The notes under the pieces were generated by a model. It saw only the letters and a list, made by a program, of their open reading frames with translations, did not search any database and was not told the origin of the DNA. A stretch of DNA of 64,000 bases, taken from NCBI GenBank assembly GCA_020736575.1, contig JAGPYM010000010.1, forward strand, positions 434,001 through 498,000. The letters run 5' to 3'. Made by a program: the position numbers and the translations under genes. Numbering within the stretch: position 1 is the stretch's first letter; every line of letters begins with the position of its first letter. The DNA is from Thelonectria olida. Its lineage: Eukaryota > Ascomycota > Sordariomycetes > Hypocreales > Nectriaceae. This document shows positions 1 to 10,685 of the stretch, piece after piece.

Positions 1-423
1 AGAACTGACGTCTCTTCCCCATCCTGGATCGATGTGACGATCCTCGGTTTGAACCCTATACTTGACCCATTTGCTATGCGAATGATGACTGAGCTTGCCT
101 GGGGACTTGAAGGCGGCGTTTAGATCCACCGACGAGCCCCCATTCGCCGTGATGGTCTTGAGTAAGTTCCCTATTTGCTCCAGCTGGCTTGCCGAAGCAC
201 CAGCATAGACGCATACACCGAGATCGTGATACAAGCTATTAATCATGAATTGACGGCCTTTCGCCGACGTGTGTGAGGCGCCGGGTGGAGCAAGGGTCGT
301 CCGCCGGGGACGGAAAGTTGGCCTAAAGCGCTCGAGCAAGGGAAAGACGTCGAAGGCAGGTCGGGTGCTCTCCCGCCCTAGTCTTCCTTCGAGTACATTT
401 CGGAGGCGATTGAAATTAGACAT
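1..423 (-). CDS. Hypothetical protein, C-terminus cut by window edge
   Basis: From an ATG at 423 the minus strand stays open for 141 codons to the window edge, so this is the N-terminal part of a longer gene, or of its first exon. The visible protein is basic at its start, with repeated Arg-Pro residues around 35-45. A more ordered stretch follows, with motif SLYHDLGVCVYAG near residue 70 and a His/Ser cluster near 120. I do not recognise a family. It faces away from the LYR gene that starts at 738, leaving a 314-bp shared upstream region. The long open frame and sensible codon use support coding; the lack of a stop or homology limits confidence. Confidence 0.45.
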   Translation of the reverse strand, partial: MSNFNRLRNVLEGRLGRESTRPAFDVFPLLERFRPTFRPRRTTLAPPGASHTSAKGRQFMINSLYHDLGVCVYAGASASQLEQIGNLLKTITANGGSSVDLNAAFKSPGKLSHHSHSKWVKYRVQTEDRHIDPGWGRDVSS

Positions 424-737
424 CGTGCTAGAAAGGTGATGATTGAAAGAATGGATGTCGGTTCCCGTCCCAGGGGATGGCGTTGGTCAATTGGCGAGTG
501 AAGGAAGCGCATGAACTTCGTACAATTCTCCGGTTGAGATGTGTGGCTGAAGCTGCACGGAGCTATTTTCCCGAGTGGCTAAGTACATAACCTCAGCCAC
601 AAAGTTGTGATGGAGTCATGGAAGCTCCAACCCATCCTCACTCAACTGCATCTATCTGGCCTGACTCTTCACCTCATTCATAGGCTTGACTTTTGATGCC
701 CCCGACCTTTGAAGGTCATGTCCTCTTGATCACCACA
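424..737. other. Divergent intergenic/promoter region
   Basis: This 314-bp interval lies between the start codons of the edge-truncated gene (-) and the LYR gene (+). It presumably carries both promoters and 5' UTRs. I see no further gene or clear motif in it. Confidence 0.5.
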
Positions 738-1512
738 ATGACGAAACTCAACCCTGAGCTAAGATGGAAAGTCATTGCTCTATACAAGGGTATGCTCGCG
801 ACTTGGGCGTCACCACCATCACGAACGCCGATTGACTGACCCTCTCTTCTCGATAGAATTGCTCTATCTGGGCCGAGAATACCCGCTTGGCTTTGATTTC
901 TTCCGTCCACGACTTCACAAGGCTTTCATGTCGAAAGCAACCGAGCGTGATGAAGAAAAGATTCGCCAAGGAATTGCTCAGGGCGAGTATGTGAAGAAAG
1001 GTGCGTCTATTCTGCTGAGACACAACTATCAACAAGATTGTGCTGACTTCCTCTTAGAGATTGAAGCTCTGTAAGTCTTACACGATAATTTATGTACCCC
1101 GTCATCTGTTTCTCATCAAGTCTATCATTGCACCATGTTTGGTTTTCTTGACATCTTCACTCAATTCACCTCTACCAAATGTCCAACATTCCATTCCATC
1201 TCACACCAGTCCTCCCAATGTCCTATCTTCCACCCCAATCCAAACCATGCGAGTTGCATCGCATGTTTTCCATAAAATACCATCTAATTCCTTGCCCGTA
1301 TTTACTTTGGTTCCCGGAGCCTGCCAAGCGGAAGTCCTGATGTCCTATGTGCTCGTCCTTCCCAAGCTATCTGCCAACTCGATCCCTTTCCTTCCTATGT
1401 GCCCTTTCCAAGCCCATTTCCTATCCTGTTGCTCATGTACTAAATGCCCGGGTATAGATATTATTTAAAAAGGTACCGTACTCTGAGAAAGCGGTATGAT
1501 GCTGACGCCTAA
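738..1512 (+). CDS. LYR-motif protein, ETFRF1/LYRM5-like (4 exons)
   Basis: Exons rebuilt at 738-789, 857-1000, 1058-1070 and 1458-1512 give an 87-residue protein. Introns are 790-856, 1001-1057 and 1071-1457, all GT-AG; the last has TACTAAAT as a likely branch point. Features are the LYK tripeptide of the Complex1_LYR fold near residue 16, then [10 protein letters not shown], a phenylalanine-rich helix, and a C-terminal [10 protein letters not shown] helix. This pattern matches the ETFRF1/LYRM5 subgroup, small mitochondrial proteins that in animals bind electron transfer flavoprotein and displace its FAD. The assignment to this subgroup is from memory of its conserved sequence. The 13-nt third exon and 387-nt third intron are unusual for so small a gene, and simple ORF calling would miss both the start and the end. 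Confidence 0.85.
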
Positions 1513-1618
1513 AAGTCGGCGGTAAGCGAGCAAGTTGAAATCCATCTTGCAATAGTCATGAGATAGATATCGCAGATTCAATCGCAACCCGTGTGTTCTC
1601 ACTGAACCACGACTCAAA

Positions 1619-3418
1619 TCAAATCACGATCCGCTTTCTTGCAGACCACGATCCCACCTCGAGACATTCTCCCCAACTCGTGCCGTTCTCACTCATCAAG
1701 TCTGCCATCATCTTGCCTATCCAGATGTCCCACTCGTCCTGGCTTTTCCCACTTGCCTCTCTCAACATCGGCTCCAAGGCCTGGATCTGCTGCACCACCG
1801 TCAACAGCGCCGTCTTGCGCAGTGCGCTCTGTCCAGCCGTCAACGCCTTCTTCTCCACCCGCTGATGAGGGCCCTTGCCCTTCATCTCCACGTACGACTT
1901 GCCATCCTTGGTCACCACACCGCCGACGCCCTCGCGCTCCCATCGCACTTCGCTAAAGGGAATGGCGAGACGCTTCGAGCGGACATCCATAAGGATCTCA
2001 GACTCTTGGACTAGATAGGGTCCGATGATGGCACAAGGTACGGTTGTCAAGGTTCGAGCTTCCAGGGCCTTTGATAGCCAATGGTTGTACTCGACAAGAA
2101 ATGTGTTTAAAGGTGCTGAAAGCGGCGTGTTGGCCGTCATGAGATAAGCTCCCAAGTTCATGGCAGCCTCGTGCTCCTCGGCCTCTTCCGGAGCTCCATT
2201 GGGAACATGGGGTCGCAGCATTCTGACGGCTGTGTCGCTGTCCCAGAACTCTAGAGTCCCCCCGGGCTTGAGCATTCGTATATACTGCTCCATGTAGCCC
2301 TCATACAAGACATGGGGAATAGACAAGGTCACGTCCTTGACCATGATGAGGTCATACTCCTCATCTGGAAACGGCCAAGGGAACTGCCGAAGATCGTGTT
2401 GAACAAACTTCCAGTTCATGTCCTTATCGGGCTTGCTGGCATCCGATGGTGCCGACAAGCTTCCGGGAGCCAGTGGCGCAATGTCGACGCCGGTAAAGGA
2501 AATGCCGCTGTGCCCTCGTTCTTTGAAGTACTGATGGCACATCATGCTCCAGAAGCCGGTACCACAGCTGATCTCCAAGACTTTTCGCGGTGGATTCGCA
2601 ATCAGCCACGGTGAGGTAATGGGCCCGCCAAAGACCTGGATCAGCAGCATAGTTCTGAGACATTGTCTGTGGAGCTCAGTGAGGTCGTTCGGGAGCGGGT
2701 AGAGAAGCGTGGGGTCGTTAAAGTAGGTGCGTCCGTTGCGCAAGATGAAAGATTTCGTCGCGGGGTTGTCGGCCGAGGAGGGATCGGTCGAGGTCATGGT
2801 GTGAGTCGAGAGGGTGGTCGTGCCGCTGGTGGAGGAGATGGACTCGGTGCGAGCAAAGGGTATGTTTATTTGCTTGGTGGTGCCCGCCATGGGCTTGTTG
2901 CTGGCCTCGAGATCGGAATACATGGCTGCATTTTTCAGATCGACAGAGGAGAGGGCATCGGCATGGCGGACACGACGGTCTCGCGCTCGTGCTCTTTCGC
3001 TTGTGCCAGGGCGGTTAAAGAAGATGGAAGAGGCAGAGGCGGCACCGGAGAAGCTCAACAGCGGCCTGGGCGAGGTGGGAAGAGTCGGCGATGACAAGGG
3101 CGAGGGCGAGTCAGATGACACGATACTCGTCTGAGAATGCTGGTGGTTCGGGTGCTGGTGGATGTCGCTACTGCTGTCGTCCCCCGCGGCGGGGTGCAGA
3201 GTCGAGTCCTCGTTGGACGAGCGACTGGCCTGACTTCCGCTGTTTGTTCTCGAATGGCGGAAGGCAAATCGGGAGCGATTGTTGGTGTCTTCGCGTTGCG
3301 AGGCCGAGTCGTCGGGCTGTCTCTCCTTTTGTTGACGCTCACGCTCACGCCGACGAGCGTAGTAGGAGGTGGGTAAGGGGGCGGCAGAGGCGTACATAAA
3401 TCCGCTCCATTCCGACAT
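1619..3418 (-). CDS. SAM-dependent class I methyltransferase
   Basis: An uninterrupted frame encodes 599 residues from the ATG at 3418. The frame is open to another ATG at 3514, but the inner start opens with MSEWSGFMYASAAP, which looks like a natural N-terminus. Residues 1 to about 230 are Ser/Thr/Arg-rich and probably disordered. The catalytic part begins with an ILRNGRTY motif. Rossmann motif I reads VLEISCGTGFWS near residue 280, followed by an acidic TGVDIAPL motif II and a late LKPGGTLEFWDSD motif, so SAM binding is well supported. The substrate is unknown. The layout, a long disordered N-terminus plus methyltransferase, recalls fungal UMTA/LaeA-type proteins, but I would not assign it further. 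It is convergent with the LYR gene, 106 bp away. Confidence 0.85.
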   Translation of the reverse strand: MSEWSGFMYASAAPLPTSYYARRRERERQQKERQPDDSASQREDTNNRSRFAFRHSRTNSGSQASRSSNEDSTLHPAAGDDSSSDIHQHPNHQHSQTSIVSSDSPSPLSSPTLPTSPRPLLSFSGAASASSIFFNRPGTSERARARDRRVRHADALSSVDLKNAAMYSDLEASNKPMAGTTKQINIPFARTESISSTSGTTTLSTHTMTSTDPSSADNPATKSFILRNGRTYFNDPTLLYPLPNDLTELHRQCLRTMLLIQVFGGPITSPWLIANPPRKVLEISCGTGFWSMMCHQYFKERGHSGISFTGVDIAPLAPGSLSAPSDASKPDKDMNWKFVQHDLRQFPWPFPDEEYDLIMVKDVTLSIPHVLYEGYMEQYIRMLKPGGTLEFWDSDTAVRMLRPHVPNGAPEEAEEHEAAMNLGAYLMTANTPLSAPLNTFLVEYNHWLSKALEARTLTTVPCAIIGPYLVQESEILMDVRSKRLAIPFSEVRWEREGVGGVVTKDGKSYVEMKGKGPHQRVEKKALTAGQSALRKTALLTVVQQIQALEPMLREASGKSQDEWDIWIGKMMADLMSENGTSWGECLEVGSWSARKRIVI

Positions 3419-6400
3419 TGTTGCGGCCGTGGGACTATGCCGTTTGGGCGAGGGGAGGCCGATTGGGGGGGCACCTCTGGCAGGGGTTGTTTGGGTGGCT
3501 TGGGACCTGTCCACCCGCGCTTGTTACCAAATACTGGACTGGTGGATTCCCAAGCAATATGGCTAATAACCAGGTTATTAGTTGGCCGTGGTACTTTGCA
3601 TCGTTGCTTGCTTCGAACACGACGGTACAGCTGCCCACTGTGTGCTGTGATAGGTGTGGTAAGTACCCAGCCCGGCGCAAATGTCCTGTTGCTCCGTCCC
3701 TGGCCCTGTCCCGGCGCTGCTATCGCCGTCTTCTAGAACCGTTCCCTCACCGCGGAACTGGGTTGTGCTCTCCCGAGTGCTATACCGGAATGGCTCCCCT
3801 GAACCGGCCTGAGGCGTCGTCCCTGACTCGGCTAGACGACGAAATGGCCTCTGGGCGATCAAGATGAGGCCCCTTAGTTTTGTTGGCCTGATTGTCCCGG
3901 TCCCTGGTTCGGCTTCCCTTTTCCCTTTTCCCCGGTGTTTCCGCTTTTGATGCCCGAGATGAATAAGAGTTGTCTTGCTGCTGCCTTTGGACCAGCCGTT
4001 CCCTGATGATCCAAAGCACGAACAATAATGCCTGAGCGTAAATCAGACAGCAGGTAGGTACCTCAGTTAGAATCTATGCAGCGGTAGTACCGCACTGCAC
4101 GATCCTTTTGCGCGCCCGAAAAGAGGGTTCGTTCGTGTTTGGGCAAATGCGACGGCGCCAAAGCAAACGAGACGGCGTCTCCGCGTAGGTCGGATGGAGA
4201 GTGGATTTCTCGGCGGATTCGAATGCTCGTTTCCTGTCCGCTGTTAAGTTGCTGATGTGACGTATCGATGGCGTTTTTGTTCACCCGTTGTGCAACTTCT
4301 TGGATGCTGCTCTCGCATGGGATTCCTCTTGTCTGCATCTGATTCTGTAATGACAGAGGGGAAGCGTGGTGGGCGTCTTTTGCGCCTTTGACGTAGAGCT
4401 AAGTCCTTTTTTAGTCGTCGAGATGCAGTGATCAAGACATCAAGACGCCATCTGCGACGCAATGGTGAGACGCTTGCGTATTCGCAGACACGACAATGAC
4501 CAAGGCGCAATTGTTGTTGGGCCGGCCCAATGTGTGAGTGTGTATGTGCGTGTGCTGGTCAACCTGAAGAGGAGGTACAGTAAAAGGCGACCAGCGCCCG
4601 CGACAGCCAGAACACAGCCCACGAAGTGTAGGCAGAGGCGTGCAAGGCTGTAAGAAGTAGACAAGATGGATGCAGGTGCAGCTCTCTCAATGCGAATTGG
4701 TTGCGATGAAACGGTAGAGTCGCTCGGCGCGCGGGGGGATGCGGCAGAGAGCAGCACAGAATCACCAGAGTTTCAGAAACGAGAGATGATGGTGGCAGCG
4801 GTCAACGTTCTATATGTGGCCATCGATCACAAGCATGGAATTCCTTTTTCCTCACTTTCCCATTTTTATTTTATTTTTATTCCGCTCTCGCATTCAGCCA
4901 GCTCATCCAGTTCCAAGCCAGGCTCGAATCAGCCGTCGGAGGAGCATTCCCGCGCCCGACAGTGTGTGTCAATGCGTGTCGCTCACTGCTCAGCCTGTCA
5001 CCTGTGTCAGTCCAGGTTCTGGGATGTGGAGAAGGCGGCATCCGTTTGGCTGCTCTTCCCCCGCAAAAGAAAATAACGAGGCAGCTGGTGAGGGGAGCCC
5101 TTCTCGCTCACCTCGGCCCCATTTGCTTTGGTCGAGTGGGTGGGTGTGGGTGATGCGCGGTTGACGACAGCGGATGCGTGTGAGACTGTGTGAGTGGCCG
5201 TGCCATGTTCCGAAGGCTGCTGGTTGGAGAGAAGTGCAGAGAAAGGCGGTCGGTGGCTGCATCACGAGCAGCGTCAAGAGTTGGGCCGAATACGTTGCGC
5301 ATGGGGGCAAAGATTTGCTTCTGCTGAAGGTGATGCTAGCCTGCCGTCCAGTAACGGGCCGTTGTGCCTGGGGATGGAAGGTGTTGGGCTGGGATGAGCC
5401 TTGTCCCGCGCCGTCTGACTTGCTGTGCCAGAGGCGTGCAGCATGAGCCACCTTGGGTTTGCATTTTCACCTCCCTGACATGGTCGTGTAGCCGAGATTG
5501 ACAAGCTGCTCATGGAGGGCTGGAATTTGAGCAATTGGTCATGGAGCTGGGCAAGGTTGAGGTGCAATGGCCATGGGGAGAGTTGTGTGTAACCAGTCTT
5601 AAGATGCGTGATATTGGACGCCGTGAACGTTGTAACTATGGACACTACTTCGTCAACTTCCAAGTCCATGTAAGTACCTCTCGGAACCAAGTCGCCTCAC
5701 AGGGTAATTTTTACGATTGGATACAAGAAAGGAGGAGGAATACGCCACGTGTTCCTACCCTCAGAATCCTCATCATTCAGCGGTGCACATTTGCGAGACT
5801 GTTGCAGAATTCCATGTTGGTTGCGGGGTGGGTTGCGTCTGAAGCCGTACGAATGGTCCATATCTCCGCACTTCAGGATGATGACGGCGGGACAAGGTCA
5901 GGGTAGAAGTGAGAAAAGAATACAGCCAAAGGTGTATTAGGATAGCTATTGGCTCTTTTCGTTTGATCCATGAGAATCCTGATTGAGTATGCGGAACATT
6001 TGGAACCATGAACTGTGTTCTCATCACTCGAGTACCTACCTAGTAGTTAACTTTGGTACGGTACCTACCTACCTATACGTTAAGCAACCTACCTATCCAG
6101 CAGACCCTGAGGCCTGTCAAACCGGTGCACGTGTGGAATTGGGTTGCCTTCTATTTTGGATAGATTGGAGGGATAAGTTTGCCTCATTTCGAGTCGTCTC
6201 GTTCTAGAGCTGTCGAGTTTCATGCGTGTGTTGGACATGCCCCTGGTGCCCCTGGTTGTTTGTGCTTTGGTTATCTGCAGGCTATTTCGATCGCATCGCA
6301 TCGTGCCAAGCGTTTCGGCCGGAGCGAGCCCAAGCAATCGGGCATCCCGTCATGTGGATACAGAACCGCCAGATGCAATGGAGCAATCTCGACGGAAACA

Positions 6401-7995
6401 TCAAAGCCATGGACCAGGGTGAAAGCTTTTCACATTAGTTTCTGTTTTGTTTCATCAGCCTTTCGCATTGAGAGGGCACTGATAGCATTGACTCGGTTGC
6501 AGAAGCGAATTGTTCTGTGAACGGCCTCAAGCGCACGCCGTGAGCATAGCTCGTCAAACTGAATCGCAAACCGACCACCTACATGGCCCGGCGAACCAGG
6601 CGAGGAACGGACCACAGAACGGCTTCAAATTAAACGAGTGACGTCTGACGGGCTTGCGGTTCGTTCCGTTTCAAGGGCTCCTGGATCTGTTGTAACGTTC
6701 GGTTGGACGGCGACACTGGCACAACGGTTGAGTAGATCTGGCAACGAGTGACTTTTTAGTCATGCGTACCGTGTAGCCGCGAAACTTTCCTGTCGAGGCT
6801 TTCCGGACACAATCACGAGTAGATCTCACCATATGGCTCGGGTTGAATGTGCACAAATCTCGACATGTAGCCCTCCCGTAAAACTGTAAAACATTGAGAT
6901 TTGGTGCAGGCTCTGTCCGTTGCTTTCCATGCAAACGACAAGCCAGCCTTACCTTACGTAACGGTGTATCTTGACATTCAATTGCCAGAATGTGATCTGC
7001 GACCTGGTCACGGTGATTTAAGAAAAGTCACCCCAGATACAAAATTCCATTCCAATGGCCTGATCCATCTTCCCACTTCCAAGATCCAATCTCAACTCAA
7101 TTCATCACACTCCATCCAGCCTCCTCACAATGCTCCAAGGCGCGGCTACACGTGACCCACCACACCCACAGCCGCACCTTCGCACGAGCCATGCGGAGCA
7201 AGCACGTGATTCCACTGGCTCGTCGGTCCTTCGTCTTCCCAGAGCAACCAGTATGAGCCGTGGCCAAGTTCGATGCTCCTCAATATCGACCGTTATTCTG
7301 TCCAAGTATCAGTTGAATCAGTGATTATTCCGCCTCGTTGCGCTCGCTCTTTTCTGTGCGTGGCCCCCATCTTGCCCCACTCTGGTCAACCTCAATGCAG
7401 CAGCCCGTTGCGAAAGCGACCAGCTTGTCCCCTCTCGAATGTCTCGACTCAAAGCTTTGACTAACCAACTCCCTCACCAGGTCTTCTTAACTCCCGCAAA
7501 CGCTCTTCGCCCTGTGTGATATCCAGGACGACGCCGCATCAGTCTTTTGATAGTGAATCACTTCGACTTCCTTCGATATCTGGCCTTGACGGACAGCCAG
7601 CCTCTGCTCAGCCTTTTAACTTCCCATGAGCCCCCGAATTTGACGTCGCAAACCCTGACGGTCGACCCAAGCTCCCAAACCACAACAAAGGATCACAACG
7701 AGTAGCCTAGGTCAACGGGCCCATGCGTAGACGCGAGCTACCACTCTTGTCCATCCTCTTGAACCTAGGGTGAGGCGCCTCGACTCTGCGCGTACCCAAT
7801 CCCCCCAGCCAGCCTGATCCTGCGCGCATCGAACAAACACGGCCGATGACTGCCAAGGGCCGGATCGACTTTACGACACACCTCTCACTTCCTTCTCAAC
7901 ACTGCCGGCACATAATAGCTCCAGCCGATCTGCTCGGCGACCATTATACCTCCCCTCCCCTCCGAGGCGACCACCGTGAGCCCTAACGTGCCCGC
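3419..7995. other. Long gene-poor region upstream of CCR4
   Basis: About 4.6 kb separate the methyltransferase start (-) from the CCR4 start (+). Many short frames exist on both strands, but none shows family motifs, good exon boundaries or typical codon bias. The region holds T-rich tracts near 4850-4880, CTACCTACC tracts near 6030-6100, and CACGTG hexamers near 5746, 6127, 7149 and 7203. The last roughly 900 bp probably include the CCR4 promoter and a long 5' leader; an in-frame TAA lies 12 nt upstream of its ATG. A non-coding RNA cannot be excluded. Confidence 0.45.
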
Positions 7996-10150
7996 ATGTA
8001 TACCCAAGGCCATCAGCAGGGCCACAGTGCCCGGATGAATGGTGGCGGGCGAGGAATTCCCAACTTGCTCTATAACTATCAACATACCCAACACCAACAT
8101 CCCTCTCAGACTCAACACCACCAGGGGCTTCAGCACGACCATGGCATGCAAAGCACTAACGGCCTTGGCCACCACTCTTCGTTTGCCTCTGGCGTATTAA
8201 CAAACTCGACCCCATTCAATACCAACGCTCTCCAAAATGGACATTCGACGGCGGGGCGAAGCGGACAAGCTCCCCAGAACGAAATGTGGCAGGAACAACT
8301 GCGGATGCACAAAGAGGCGGAACGAGCTCATGCTGCCATGACCGATCAACAACAACCTCACTACTATGCCCGGCTTAAGGCGTCGGAAAACAGGGGCATA
8401 GGAGGCCCTCCTCCCACCACTGTTAGAGCCCAGGCAGATGGCGAGAACGACCCGGCGGATAGAAGAAGGCCGATGGTCGTGGACAAGGAGACTACGCGAC
8501 AGGATTGGCATAACATGGACATGAGTGGCCAGGGGCTCCGGAACTTGGCCCCGGAACTATTCAAGTACCACTTCTTGAATGAGCTCTACATTGCATCCAA
8601 CAAGCTTACCCGTCTTCCAAAGGAGATTGGCGAGCTGCGACAACTACGCCATCTTGATGCCTCTTATAACCAAATTTCCGAGCTTCCTCCGGAGCTCGGC
8701 ATGTGTACCTACCTCAAGCAGCTGCTGCTGTTCAATAACAACATTCAGGAGCTGCCTTTTGAACTTGGCTCGCTGCACCTTTTGGAGATGCTTGGTATTG
8801 AAGGGAACCCACTCGACGCAAACGTGAAGCAGGAAGTCATGGAAAAGGGGACCAAAAGCCTGATTAGTACTCTCAGAGAAGGCGCTCCAGGTATGCCAAC
8901 TGAAATTATGTGTCTCGCTTTAATACTTACTTTGTGCAGTTCCCATCCCTCCTTTGGCTCGCAAAGAAATTCTTATTCAGGAAGACGTCGCACCTAACTT
9001 GGAAAGAATCAAGGTCTTCTCTTGGAATGTACTTTGTGACAAATACGCGACCCAGCAAACCTACGGATACACCCCGTCTAGTGCTCTGAACTGGGAGTAC
9101 CGAAAGGATTGCATTATGGAGGAGCTTCGCATACGAGACGCCGATTTCCTCGCCCTGCAGGAGGTGTCCACCGAGGCTTTCAAGGAAGACTTCAGCCCTG
9201 AGCTCGCGCAGATGGACTACAAGGGTGTTCACTGGCCCAAGTCCCGCGCCAAGACCATGTCGGAGAAGGATTCCTTGTCAGTCGACGGCTGCGCCATCTT
9301 CTACAAGCAAAGCAAGTTCATTCTGTTGGATAAGCAGCTCATTGAGTTCGCAACCATTGCCATCAACCGACCGGACATGAAGAACCAGCACGACGTCTTC
9401 AATCGTGTCATGCCCAAAGACAACATTGCTGTCATCTGCTTCTTCGAGTCTCGCCTGACTGGCGCCCGTATAATCCTCGTCAACGTTCATCTTACCTGGG
9501 ATTCGGCTCTTGCTGATGTCAAGGTTATCCAAACGGGTATCTTGATGGAGCATGTTACAAAACTGGCCGAAAAATACGCACGCATGCCGGCAGTTAAGGA
9601 CAAGAAGATGATTGTCCTTCCTTCAGATGAGGGAGAGGCACCTCCTCCCCCCCAGGCTGAGCCAGGCCCCAGTCAAGAGTATCGTACCAACACCGAAATC
9701 CCTCTGTTAGTGTGCGGTGACTTTAATTCTACCGAGGATTCATCGGTGTACGAGCTGATGTCTATGGGCCGTGTAGCGCCCGATCATATGGAATTGGGTA
9801 ACTTCCAGTACGGCAGCTTCACGCGAGACGGTATCGAGCATCCGTTCAGCCTCAGGGACTCGTACGCCCACACCAAAAACACCGCTGAGCAACTGCCATT
9901 CACAAATTACACGCCTGGATTTGCCGATGTCATTGACTATATCTGGTATTCTACGAATACGCTGGAAGTTGTTGATGTCCTTGGACCTCCTGACCCCGAG
10001 TATCTGAAGCGTGTGCCGGCCTTCCCCAACTGGCACTTCCCGGCAGACCATATCCAAATCATGTCCGAGTTCGTCATCAAAGGTCGCAAGGAGAAGAAGC
10101 ACCACGCCGAACGAGAAGTCGACTTTGGCCCAAGCTCTTCACGTGGATAG
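7996..10150 (+). CDS. CCR4: CCR4 deadenylase, catalytic subunit of CCR4-NOT
   Basis: Exons 7996-8890 and 8940-10150 (49-nt GT-AG intron) give 701 residues. This is the poly(A)-specific 3'-5' exoribonuclease of the CCR4-NOT complex, which shortens mRNA tails in the cytoplasm. The N-terminus (1 to about 150) is rich in Gln, His and Asn. Leucine-rich repeats span roughly 170-290 (for example LNELYIASNKLTRLPKEIG). An endonuclease/exonuclease/phosphatase domain follows from about 310 to 690, with KVFSWNVLCDKYA, the metal-binding ALQEV, the VCGDFNST motif and the terminal PADHIQ catalytic motif. All the hallmark acidic and His residues are present. The start is set by the in-frame TAA at 7984. The LRR plus EEP order is diagnostic and distinguishes it from nocturnin or angel proteins. 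Confidence 0.96.
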
Positions 10151-10685
10151 AATCACCGATGGGAGGAGCATGTTCGCCGGCATGCCATCCTTAGAAAGAC
10201 CAGCTAGAGGGCAGTGGATGGCTCGGATCTCTGATGCGTACATCTGGATGTAGTGCTTTTGGTTTTGCACATGGAGTTAAGGATCTTGTGACGGTTCTTT
10301 GGCGGGGAGGGCAGGGCGGATGGATGAATGGATTCGGGTGGATGTGAAACTTGTCTTTGACATGTACAAGCGCTGAAGGGGAGGCGGGGAAGCGGTTTGG
10401 GAGGATTTGTAGGAATCGAATATATTTTTGCATTCAATCTCTTTGGACTTGTTGAAATTAAGACATTACACGTTGCGTTCACTTCCAACTCTCTCGTGAC
10501 GGCTCTTGAAGCCGTGGCCAGTGAGGTTTCATTTCTATGTCATGTGGAGAGGCGTCTAACAGAGGTGCGTCTAGCTCCGTCCAAATCCCAAAAGAGGAGT
10601 ATGTCTCTCTATCTATCATATACAATAGGCAATCATTCCCATTCCCGTCTCTTCAACGCCGGTTCCCAACCTGTCCTACAGCCCC
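10151..10685. other. Convergent 3' intergenic region
   Basis: This 535-bp stretch lies between the stop of CCR4 (+) and the stop of the carrier gene (-). It should contain both 3' UTRs and poly(A) sites. I see no gene. Confidence 0.5.

Noticed and set aside
6030..6110. CCTACCTACC tract as a CRISPR or mobile element repeat
   Set aside because: Such simple tracts are common in fungal intergenic DNA; there are no spacers, terminal inverted repeats or transposase.
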